31,326 nt of DNA from a virus: the IMG/VR virus record IMGVR_UViG_3300032331_002140, positions 1 to 31,326 of that record, one strand, 5' to 3'. A program made the translations under genes and the position numbers. Numbering within the stretch: the stretch's first letter is position 1; every line of letters starts with the position of its first letter. Positions 24,387 to 31,326 of this stretch are shown one piece after another. The notes below the pieces were generated by a model, which saw only the letters and a list, made by a program, of their open reading frames with translations, made no database searches and had not been told where the DNA came from.

Positions 24387-27300
24387 TTAACCTCCGTCTG
24401 TAGCAATATCTTGATTGCTGGGATTTGTTGAACTAGTTGGATTGTCTCCTCCAGGCGGTATGCCTTCTTCTAGTTGTGCTGTTTGCGTTTGTGTTAATCC
24501 AGTCTGCCCTGCACCTACTCCGGGTAATCTAGGTGGTCCAGCATTAATATTTGCTGTGACAGTAACAGGATTGCCGGCTCCGTCTGTAGCAGGTGTGGGT
24601 GGACTGGCTGTTCTTATGTTGATGCCTTCATTCTGTGGCAATATATCGGCATTGACTCCGGCATTGCTGGACGAAAGTCGAGTGGTAGGTTGTTGCCCAG
24701 ATGCTTGTTGTGCGCCTAGTATGCCTGCAGACGAGGCATTTTGTCGATTGAGTCTTGCTGTTTCGGCGTCAGTTTGATTGGCATCAGTTTGATTTCCTAG
24801 CCTTGATGTGATAGACGACCCGCTGCCTGGCGCTCTCTGTGCCGCGGCCAATTGTGCCTGAGTTAGTTTGCCTTGAGTGCCAACCGTGCGTCCTTGGTCT
24901 AGTGCATCGCTAGTCACAGCACCAGCACCAGCATTCACAGTGTTTTGTTTGTTGGGCAACGGGAATTGATACAATGTGCCTTCAACGGTTTGATAAAATG
25001 CACCTTGTCTAAATTCACTAATAATTTTAACAGCCTGATATACTCGGCTTTGTATAGGTTCTCTTGCTTTGTTAGCACGGCCACTATAGCCGCCACCATA
25101 GGGGTCTGCCACACCGGTGTTGAGATCATAATCTTCAGGACGTTGCCACACTATTTCAAACAACACATCACCTGTTTCGAAACTGATACTGCCATCTTCG
25201 CCAAACCCTGTGATGTCTGCCACCTGACTTTCACCTACTTTGATTTCTTTGAACAAACTGCCTTGTTGTATCCAATCAGGGTCACCAAGAATTTTTACTT
25301 TTGCATTGGCTAGGTCGCCGGGACTGAACAAATAATCAGCCGCATTGGCAGCGGTTTCGTTGAGTCTAGTGTCTGCTGATCCTTGTGTGCTTTGTCCGCT
25401 GGTTACTGCATAGTTGTATTTGGCAATGTCTCGCAGGCTTGACGTTGCGGCTTCGCGTATTTTTGCTGCCGCACTATTTTTAGGATCGCTACCACTCACA
25501 GTGATGCTATACAATGCATTCATGGTTTCTTGATATTCTACTACCGCAGTATTTTTTCCTGTAAACCAGTAAGGATAACTCTTGTGTACTCCGGCAAATC
25601 TACTGGGTGGAAAATACTTGCTGTTGAAGTTTTGCAATCTATAAGGTTTGATAGTGTATGTGATATCAAATGCATGATCATTACGCTTGGGATCAATTCC
25701 CCCGGGGCGAGGTACTGCATTCATAATGATGTTAAACCAGGTCATGGGAGAATTACGTTTATCAGGATTGGGAATCTGATATCCGTCGCTGTCTTGTCTT
25801 ACAAGTGCTTGGCCCAGGATATAACTACTGTTACGAATAGCAAGTTCAATGGCTTGTGTTATCATTTGTCCAGCGGTGATACTGAAACTACGAGACATAT
25901 TGTCTCGTGATTGCTTCAACGGATCTGGAACCTCGTCGTTCTTGCCAGCGGCAGCTTGTTTATTATCTTTTTTGGTATTTGGTAAAGTAATCTCAGCATT
26001 CTCAATTGCCGATGCTGGTATTACCTTGCCATCGTAGCCTATACCATCAACAAATTTAATAAAATATCTATCAGCAATGCTGAATACTGGTTCGCTTTGT
26101 CCCTTTTGTGGCACAGTTAATTCTTCTTGAAACTTAGTAAGTGCGCCCATTAAGCCTTGTGTGATAGACTTTTTAGAAGTTGGTGCGGCAATTGCTTTTG
26201 GTGGTGGGCGATTGGCAGCCGCAATTTGTTCAGCATCGCTTATATACCCTACAGAACTGTTTGTAGTTGAGGTAGTTGATTTACCAGGCGTAGCGGCGGC
26301 AGTATCAGTCCCTGTATATACTACATCACCACCCAGTAATTTCCCCACCGTGGTACTGGTAATCTGCATGTCGTGCGGAATAGACCCACGTGCTGTATAA
26401 CCAGCAATCAACTGCCCTTGCGGCACACAATCCCACTCATAGGTGACCATTTTGCTGCCAATGCTCCAGTTAATTGCGGCCAACTTGAATGGTATAAATT
26501 TTTCTATTGCGGCACCGCCACTGGCATGAACTTGCACAGGATTGCCATCAGCACCCTGGCCATAAAATCGTATCACTGCTAGATAGTCCGCCGCAGTATA
26601 GTTAACTTTGCCACTGCCATCTTTTTGTTGCAGATTGGCCACGGCTGAGTACAAGTTGTCAATTAGTGTGATACCGTTGGGTTCATTCACAACCAGTTTC
26701 ATTGTGGCTGTCATGTGACTGGCGCCAGTTGCCTTGCCTAGTGGACTAGTGTCCAGAGTCAATGAGTCGATGTAATAATCGTATGGGAAGAATGGATTGC
26801 GCCCACTATCACCCGCAGAGATGTCGGCGGTTCCCATTCCTTGTTTTTCGCCGCCACGGTTGACAGGTGCTCCGCCATCTTGAAACAATAGAAAATAACC
26901 ATCAATTTTTTTAGTTTTACTACGCAATAATCTTTCGTATTGTGTTGAACTCAACAAGTACACTGATATAGAATATGTATAACTAGCAAATTGATCTAGT
27001 GGATTAGGGCGCGGTTGAATCTTTAATGCGTTGCTTGCGGCGTTGGTATTGGCCTGCACAGTTGCGGTACTATTATTTTTAGCATCGTCTGGTGGCGCCG
27101 CGACCCCTGGTTCAGTTTTTAACTCAACACCCCCGGGCAAACCACTGGCATCATACAACTGACCTGTTTCGGGGTTTATCCTAGATTGAGATAGTGTGCC
27201 ATCTTCGGCTCTGACATTGATACCTTGGTCATATCCGTTGGTGGCCTGTGTTTGTTCTGTGGTTCTTGTTGGGGCGTCGGTTCCGGTAGTGCCACCAGTG

Positions 27301-27470
27301 TCTGACGTAGTAGGCGTTTCTGCATTAGACGGAGCAGTTGTGTCAGGCAGTGGTACTATCCGTCCATTAGTGCCAATTTTTGCTGGCGCTGGCGCATTAG
27401 GTCCCGTTGATGCATCGTCTTGTGCTGCCTGACTGGCTGTGGTTGGTGGTTGTGGTTGGATGTCCGCCAT
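24387..27470 (-). CDS. Baseplate hub candidate (gp27-like) with long disordered ends
   Basis: 1027 aa. Residues 1-150 and about 850-1027 are low-complexity, rich in Thr, Ala, Pro, Asn and Gln. The folded middle starts near 155 (DQFASYTYSISVYLLSSTQY), continues with NPFFPYDYYIDSLTLDTSPL and FKLAAINWSIGSKMVTYEWD, then a part with SYPYWFTGKNTAVVEYQETM and VKILGDPDWIQQGSLF, and ends near ISFETGDVLFEIVWQRPEDY and AVKIISEFRQGAFYQTVEGT. This order and its position directly before the gp5-like spike fit the T4 gp27 hub ring that carries gp5; sequence similarity to T4 gp27 itself is not evident to me. The repeat motif GIN[VI]R occurs in both tails, and the N-terminal tail shares an INxETGQxY module with the 863-aa protein. 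Role as hub is inference from context and pattern. Confidence 0.65.
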   Translation of the reverse strand: MADIQPQPPTTASQAAQDDASTGPNAPAPAKIGTNGRIVPLPDTTAPSNAETPTTSDTGGTTGTDAPTRTTEQTQATNGYDQGINVRAEDGTLSQSRINPETGQLYDASGLPGGVELKTEPGVAAPPDDAKNNSTATVQANTNAASNALKIQPRPNPLDQFASYTYSISVYLLSSTQYERLLRSKTKKIDGYFLLFQDGGAPVNRGGEKQGMGTADISAGDSGRNPFFPYDYYIDSLTLDTSPLGKATGASHMTATMKLVVNEPNGITLIDNLYSAVANLQQKDGSGKVNYTAADYLAVIRFYGQGADGNPVQVHASGGAAIEKFIPFKLAAINWSIGSKMVTYEWDCVPQGQLIAGYTARGSIPHDMQITSTTVGKLLGGDVVYTGTDTAAATPGKSTTSTTNSSVGYISDAEQIAAANRPPPKAIAAPTSKKSITQGLMGALTKFQEELTVPQKGQSEPVFSIADRYFIKFVDGIGYDGKVIPASAIENAEITLPNTKKDNKQAAAGKNDEVPDPLKQSRDNMSRSFSITAGQMITQAIELAIRNSSYILGQALVRQDSDGYQIPNPDKRNSPMTWFNIIMNAVPRPGGIDPKRNDHAFDITYTIKPYRLQNFNSKYFPPSRFAGVHKSYPYWFTGKNTAVVEYQETMNALYSITVSGSDPKNSAAAKIREAATSSLRDIAKYNYAVTSGQSTQGSADTRLNETAANAADYLFSPGDLANAKVKILGDPDWIQQGSLFKEIKVGESQVADITGFGEDGSISFETGDVLFEIVWQRPEDYDLNTGVADPYGGGYSGRANKAREPIQSRVYQAVKIISEFRQGAFYQTVEGTLYQFPLPNKQNTVNAGAGAVTSDALDQGRTVGTQGKLTQAQLAAAQRAPGSGSSITSRLGNQTDANQTDAETARLNRQNASSAGILGAQQASGQQPTTRLSSSNAGVNADILPQNEGINIRTASPPTPATDGAGNPVTVTANINAGPPRLPGVGAGQTGLTQTQTAQLEEGIPPGGDNPTSSTNPSNQDIATDGG

Positions 27471-27473
27471 GGG

Positions 27474-27773
27474 TTAGAACCCCAGGGCTGACTTCAGCGT
27501 TGTGATTTTTGGCAAGTAGATCAAAGTGCCCGGTTTAAAATCCATAGGCGGTGCTTGCAAAGTATTAGGATTGCGTTGATAAAATACCCACCATAGACCT
27601 GCAATACCGTATAAATCAAATGCCAACAAGTCTGGACGATACTGATAGGTGGTGTTGATAGTGAATGTTAGGTCATCACTTTCTTTAGGTATGGGACGAT
27701 TGACCATGGTGTCAAGAAAAAATTGACTGTAGGTAGTCTCAAAATATGGGCTGGTTGAATCGTATTGTGCCAT
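27474..27773 (-). CDS. 53: gp53-like baseplate wedge protein (LysM-type)
   Basis: 99 aa, against 196 in T4 gp53. The C-terminal half, LAFDLYGIAGLWWVFYQRN followed by DFKPGTLIYLPK, has the LysM-like pattern seen in gp53 and in LysM baseplate proteins of other contractile systems. The N-terminal part (FLDTMVNRPIPKESDD, TINTTYQYRPDLLA) matches short gp53-type wedge proteins of T4-like aquatic phages. In T4, gp53 clamps the gp6-gp25-hub junction. A strong AAAGGAGG site at 27783-27790 lies within the end of the preceding gene, and the start overlaps that gene's stop by one base (TAATG). Consistent with baseplate neighbours on both sides. Confidence 0.78.
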   Translation of the reverse strand: MAQYDSTSPYFETTYSQFFLDTMVNRPIPKESDDLTFTINTTYQYRPDLLAFDLYGIAGLWWVFYQRNPNTLQAPPMDFKPGTLIYLPKITTLKSALGF

Positions 27774-30364
27774 TACCAGAATCCTCCTTTGAGCAGGTCG
27801 CCGTTAGCAAAGCCTTTGAGACTGAACTGTTGACTAACTTGACTGCGTGATTGTATGGGTATTAATGTGACGTCTATTTCCATTTTGGTTGGTACATAAC
27901 TAGCAGGTACGTTGTTTGTGACACTACCTACCACTGTGTTTGGTGCCGGAGTTCTTGGCAGCCCACCTTTTGGTAATCCACCTGGTATGGCATTTAACAA
28001 TCTATTCAATCCGGCCAAGGCCCCACCGGCTGGCAAACTGGTTCCCGATGGATTGTATCGATTGTTTAAATTCAAACCAAAGTTGTTGGGGTTGGTTGTT
28101 CTTATGTAGTCCACATCGTTGGGCAAGGTGTAATTAAACGAACTTATGACCACTGGATGGTCTGAGAATTGGTATCCTCCGTAGCCGTTTAACAAACATA
28201 TTGGGGGAGGAGTGCCCCGCTCTGCATCTTGTCCGTAGAACATTTTGGTTGCACTTCTAAAGAAATGTATTACTGCCAATAGATAATTGGCTTCTGTAGT
28301 ATCTTGTGCGGTAAATGTGCCACGCAGTTGGATGTCACCCACACGTGAGTTTTTATAAAATAGACCACGATAGTTTGAGTGTATCAAATCATACTGTTCG
28401 TAGTTGGCACTGTATGTTGTGGTGATTGTTGGTGTGTAAGGAAATATCACACCGTCTGTTCCACCATTGGCTTTGAGTGGTGCCAGTACACCAGCCGGTG
28501 TGGCATTGTACAAATATTGTGCTCCTGGTCCAAGACTCAATCTCACACGCCAGTCTGAGTTGCCCGGTTGCTTGTAACGTGCCTGAACTGTGGCTTGTTT
28601 TTTGGCCTGTGCTATAATTGCGGCTTGTTGACTGCCTTCAAATTGACTACCTGTGCTGGCAATAAATTCATTGTCAGCGGAGACTGCGTTGTTGGCTCCT
28701 TGACCTATGCCTTGATCTTCATCGGGGTTTAATGCATAAGGCTCTTCTTGTGGTGGGCCATCGGGTTCGGCTCCGGGTGGTAATTCTAAACCGCCGTCAG
28801 CCGGATCGACATCCGGTGGCTGTTCGACAAAATTTTCTGTTGCCAGTTGATCTCTTTGGTCTTGCTGGTATGCTTCTTGCACTGCAAGTTCTTCATCAGT
28901 TAGTGGGTCAACATCTAAATTGGTATCAGCCGGGTCTTCGTTTGCTAGTTGTGCTTCAAATCTTGCTTGTTCAAAAGGATCTGTGTTAGGGTCGACATTA
29001 GCAGGATCAAACACACTTTCAGCGCCAGCGTTGATTGTTTGACCAGGGTCGAATACACTTTCGGCGGCACCGGCCGCAGGATCTGTCAGCGCACTGACTT
29101 GTGTTGGTGTTTGTCCATCGCCATCGTTGCCTCCGCCTGCCGCATATACGTTGGCATTCTGTTCAATAACGTTTTCTTGTATTGCTATATTTTCTGTGGC
29201 AACTTGAATGTATTCTTGTTGTGCTTGATTGTTGGCCAGCAACTCTGCTCGTCTAGCATCTGATATGTTAGGATCGGCTAGTTCAGCATCGTTCCTAGCA
29301 ACAATTTGTTCGGCGTTAGCAATACCAACTGTATTTTCAGCAATACGACCTGCACCAATATCAATTTGTCGTAGAGCCTCGTTATTTGATCCTGGATACA
29401 ATTTGGCAGCATCAGCGGCTGTTTGTTGATCTAATACCAGGCGTTGGTCAGCCGTTAGAGTTCCTGTGCCGTTGTAAAAAGCATCTGCTTGATCGGCATT
29501 CAATGTGGTTGTGTCAATTCCTTTGGCAGTGAGTGCTGATACTGTGGTATTTTCTCCAGCGGGTATTCCATCAAACGTGGCTGCGGTTTCTGTACCGGTT
29601 AGTGTAGTAGCAGAATCAGTTGTAGCAGGTCCTACTCCAGCATAGTATGGCTGGCCAGTTTCTTCGTTGATTTTAAATCCAGACTGTAAATTACCATTGT
29701 CATCGTAGGCAGGAAACTGACTTGGATCACTTGTTGGATTTACTGGTGTATCTGTTGTGCCGGGTGTGGTGGTTGCAACCAAGGCAGCAACTCCTGAGCC
29801 AGTGATTGCGGCTGTGGCTGATGCGGTGGGTTTGCTGCCAAACAAGCCTCCCACAGTGGCAGAAAAATTAGTAAACAGTGAACTTAGTCCTGCGCCACCG
29901 CCAGTACCGCCACCTAGTACGCCACTGAATAAACCTTTGATGGTTCCCAGTGCGCCATCTATGCTGGGCAAGTTTGTGGTAAGGTTACCAAACCCAAAGC
30001 CACTAGTAACATTGAGTGTGGATCCCGGCAATTGTGGTATGCCCAGTCTGGCACGAATGTAAGGGTCAGTAGGATCTGCTCCGCCGAGATCTTGCAATTG
30101 TGTTGGTGTTAGTCCAGCGAGAGGATCGTTAAGTTGGGCGGCTGTAGTAACCGCAGGATTAGGAAGTGCGGCATTAGGATTAAAAATATGTTCTTCGGGA
30201 TCTTGTCTTGGATCAAACACAGATTCGGTGGCAGCAGATTGGTACTGTACAGTCTTTGTGTCTGTTGTTGTATTAGGTACGGTGTTAGTCGTAGGAGGAT
30301 TAGGTGGGTTCGCTACCACTGTAGTTGTGCCACCGTTACTACCTGATCCTGTTGGGTCTGCCAT
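27773..30364 (-). CDS. Tail-tube-cap/baseplate protein (gp48/gp54-like core) with long disordered arm
   Basis: 863 aa. The C-terminal 280 residues (from about 580) form the folded core: SDWRVRLSLGPGAQYLYNA, GVIFPYTPTITTTYSANYEQ, LRGTFTAQDTTEANYLLAVI, FFRSATKMFYGQD and TLPNDVDYIRT. I associate this pattern with the tube-cap or tube-initiator proteins (gp48/gp54) of T4-like cyanophages; which of the two cannot be decided. T4 gp48 and gp54 have about 360 and 320 residues. The first 570 residues are extra: low-complexity, rich in Asp, Pro, Thr, Asn and Gln, with a Gly-rich patch near 150-180 and the motif ESVFDP three times (47, 435, 449). TAGGAACA (30370-30377) serves as ribosome-binding site. 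First gene of the leftward late block, divergent from gp55. Confidence 0.72.
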   Translation of the reverse strand: MADPTGSGSNGGTTTVVANPPNPPTTNTVPNTTTDTKTVQYQSAATESVFDPRQDPEEHIFNPNAALPNPAVTTAAQLNDPLAGLTPTQLQDLGGADPTDPYIRARLGIPQLPGSTLNVTSGFGFGNLTTNLPSIDGALGTIKGLFSGVLGGGTGGGAGLSSLFTNFSATVGGLFGSKPTASATAAITGSGVAALVATTTPGTTDTPVNPTSDPSQFPAYDDNGNLQSGFKINEETGQPYYAGVGPATTDSATTLTGTETAATFDGIPAGENTTVSALTAKGIDTTTLNADQADAFYNGTGTLTADQRLVLDQQTAADAAKLYPGSNNEALRQIDIGAGRIAENTVGIANAEQIVARNDAELADPNISDARRAELLANNQAQQEYIQVATENIAIQENVIEQNANVYAAGGGNDGDGQTPTQVSALTDPAAGAAESVFDPGQTINAGAESVFDPANVDPNTDPFEQARFEAQLANEDPADTNLDVDPLTDEELAVQEAYQQDQRDQLATENFVEQPPDVDPADGGLELPPGAEPDGPPQEEPYALNPDEDQGIGQGANNAVSADNEFIASTGSQFEGSQQAAIIAQAKKQATVQARYKQPGNSDWRVRLSLGPGAQYLYNATPAGVLAPLKANGGTDGVIFPYTPTITTTYSANYEQYDLIHSNYRGLFYKNSRVGDIQLRGTFTAQDTTEANYLLAVIHFFRSATKMFYGQDAERGTPPPICLLNGYGGYQFSDHPVVISSFNYTLPNDVDYIRTTNPNNFGLNLNNRYNPSGTSLPAGGALAGLNRLLNAIPGGLPKGGLPRTPAPNTVVGSVTNNVPASYVPTKMEIDVTLIPIQSRSQVSQQFSLKGFANGDLLKGGFW

Positions 30365-30382
30365 AATTATGTTCCTATTACT

Positions 30383-30390
30383 TATTTACC
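30383..30390 (-). promoter_or_regulatory. Weak late-promoter candidate GGTAAATA for the leftward operon
   Basis: The minus strand reads GGTAAATA, matching 6 of 8 positions of the late box. Its layout parallels the gp6 site: TAAATA, then a short A-rich spacer, then UAGG. A start near 30377 would give UAGGAACAUAAUU before the AUG of the 863-aa gene. The leftward operon must start in this divergent region or use internal promoters, and no better minus-strand candidate was seen between 30365 and 30478. Confidence 0.35.
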
Positions 30391-30422
30391 CATTTCTAAA
30401 ACCACGTATATTAACAAACAGG

Positions 30423-30450
30423 TTGACAACTGTTGTAAAAGTGCTACAAT
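30423..30450 (+). promoter_or_regulatory. Sigma70-type promoter for gp55
   Basis: TTGACA at 30423-30428 and TACAAT at 30445-30450 with a 16-base spacer form a near-consensus host-type promoter. The start would be near 30457. The palindrome ACAACTGTTGT (30426-30436) overlaps the -35 box and could be an operator. This is what an early or middle gene such as the late sigma factor would need, since it must be made before late promoters can fire. Confidence 0.85.
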
Positions 30451-30461
30451 AAGTACATATT

Positions 30462-30467
30462 AGGAGA
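30462..30467 (+). promoter_or_regulatory. Ribosome-binding site of gp55
   Basis: AGGAGA, 11 bases before the ATG at 30479. It fixes the start of gp55 and gives a short leader of about 22 bases from the predicted transcription start. Confidence 0.8.
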
Positions 30468-30478
30468 CCCGGTCACAC

Positions 30479-31326
30479 ATGACTTTACTACCAAAAGCGG
30501 CACCACGTGTCAATTATCTCAACAATAGAGACATTTTAAAAGAAATTCACCTTAGCAAAAACAACTACTGCTGGTTCCAAGATAGAGCAATGGATCATCA
30601 ATTTGATATTATTTTGCCGTCAATTGACAAGATAAATCAACGTACTATTGCTGAAGCAAGGCGTAACCGAGCAGATCGACTCAAGCGCGAAGGTACTATT
30701 ATAGACCCCAAAAAGATACCCAACACAGATGTTGTGTTCCGTATCACTTGCTGGGATCACATACCCAAGGCACCCAAAAAAATAACCAAGGCCGAAGCCA
30801 AACGTCGCAAACTAGAAGACATTCTGGACTTGGATGATGCCACAGAAGATGATCCACTAGCGGACATTGTGGATGTGCCGGTGTTAGATATGAACCATGT
30901 GCGTGTGAACTTTCCTCCGTTCGAACATTTTCGATTGGATGAAGAAAAGAAACCATTCATTGTGGGTCGTAGCCACTGGAAAGGTGATCTAGCCACAGGA
31001 GAGTTCTCAAAGGATCACGGCGACATGACAAAGAAGTTGGCCATGATGTTTATGAAACTTTGCGAAAGATATGCTACAAGGAGTAACTGGCGTGGATACA
31101 CATACAACGAAGAAATGCGGGGTCAAGCCTTGCTACAACTCAGTCAAATCGGATTGCAATTTGACGAGTCAAAATCGCAGAACCCTTTTGCGTATTATAC
31201 TGCCGCTATCACTAATAGTTTCACTCGTATCCTGAATATTGAGAAGAAAAATCAAAACATTCGAGACGACATACTAGAGATGAACGGGCTCAATCCTTCA
31301 TGGACTCGTCAGAACTCGGGCAAACA
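30479..31326 (+). CDS. 55: Late-transcription sigma factor gp55-like (C-terminus outside window)
   Basis: 282 complete codons from the ATG, open to the window edge. Residues 10-20 (RVNYLNNRDIL) resemble the N-terminal YNYVNNKELL of T4 gp55. Residues about 183-282 carry the sigma region-2-like core: MTKKLAMMFMKLCERYATRS, NWRGYTYNEEMRGQALLQLS, GLQFDESKSQNPFAYYTAAI and NSFTRILNIEKKNQNIRDDI, parallel to T4 gp55 ([30 protein letters not shown]). In T4, gp55 binds core RNA polymerase and recognises TATAAATA, activated by gp33 and the gp45 clamp. Between these parts lies a charged segment of about 150 residues absent from the 185-aa T4 protein; I believe related aquatic phages share it. The clamp-binding C-terminus is not visible. 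Driven by the sigma70-type promoter, divergent from the late genes. Confidence 0.92.
   Translation, partial: MTLLPKAAPRVNYLNNRDILKEIHLSKNNYCWFQDRAMDHQFDIILPSIDKINQRTIAEARRNRADRLKREGTIIDPKKIPNTDVVFRITCWDHIPKAPKKITKAEAKRRKLEDILDLDDATEDDPLADIVDVPVLDMNHVRVNFPPFEHFRLDEEKKPFIVGRSHWKGDLATGEFSKDHGDMTKKLAMMFMKLCERYATRSNWRGYTYNEEMRGQALLQLSQIGLQFDESKSQNPFAYYTAAITNSFTRILNIEKKNQNIRDDILEMNGLNPSWTRQNSGK

Noticed and set aside
24415-25910. Several plus-strand open frames of 120-126 codons within the 1027-aa hub candidate
   Set aside because: They are antisense shadows of a long, coherent minus-strand gene, with no recognisable domains and no upstream signals.
30744-30996. Minus-strand open frames of 70-79 codons inside the gp55 gene
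   Set aside because: They are antisense to a clear gp55 homologue and have no ribosome-binding site.

Overview
The window is part of the genome of a T4-like contractile-tailed phage (myovirus), most similar in protein style to the T4-like phages of marine and freshwater bacteria such as cyanophages and pelagiphages. The case rests on recognisable T4-type proteins: gp25 (signature GQLPGRPAYGT), a large gp6-type baseplate wedge, a gp5-type hub spike, a LysM-type gp53, a gp48/gp54-type tube-cap core, and a late sigma factor gp55. The host cannot be read from this window. No tRNA, CRISPR, insertion sequence or integrase was seen, and there is no gene-free stretch over 300 bases. The only intergenic region over 50 bases is the divergent 114-base stretch 30365-30478.

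Layout. Almost everything (1-30364) is one tightly packed leftward late-gene block on the minus strand. In transcription order it holds: tube-cap-like protein with long disordered arm (863 aa); gp53-like wedge (99 aa); gp27-like hub candidate with disordered tails (1027 aa); gp5-like OB-fold/beta-helix spike (506 aa); Gly/Ala-rich unknown (540 aa); gp25 (125 aa); gp6 (1158 aa); a giant 4732-aa modular structural protein in the T4 gene 7 position; a 49-aa small protein; a 201-aa conserved virion-type protein; a 682-aa tail-fibre-type protein; and the first 88 codons of another structural protein. Many junctions are 1-4 base overlaps or gaps of a few bases (TAATG, TGATG, ATGA), as expected for a co-translated operon. 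On the right, gp55 is read rightward (30479 to the window end, cut off) from a very good sigma70-type promoter.

Regulation and function together. gp55 is the sigma factor that directs RNA polymerase to late promoters of the form TATAAATA. Such boxes occur on the minus strand: a perfect one overlaps the stop of the 201-aa gene ahead of the fibre gene, and NATAAATA forms stand ahead of gp6 and gp25. The simplest reading is that a host-type promoter makes gp55, which then switches on the opposing baseplate/tail operon.

Most unusual features: the giant protein (integrin-like FG-GAP propeller, three CBM5/12-like modules, repeated beta-sandwich modules, a duplicated 45-residue module); a hairpin around the gp6 ribosome-binding site with a late promoter in its loop, as in the T4 gene e arrangement; short linear motifs shared between the disordered arms of two baseplate proteins; and a perfect 68-bp in-frame repeat in the fibre gene. 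All calls come from reading the sequence, without database searches.
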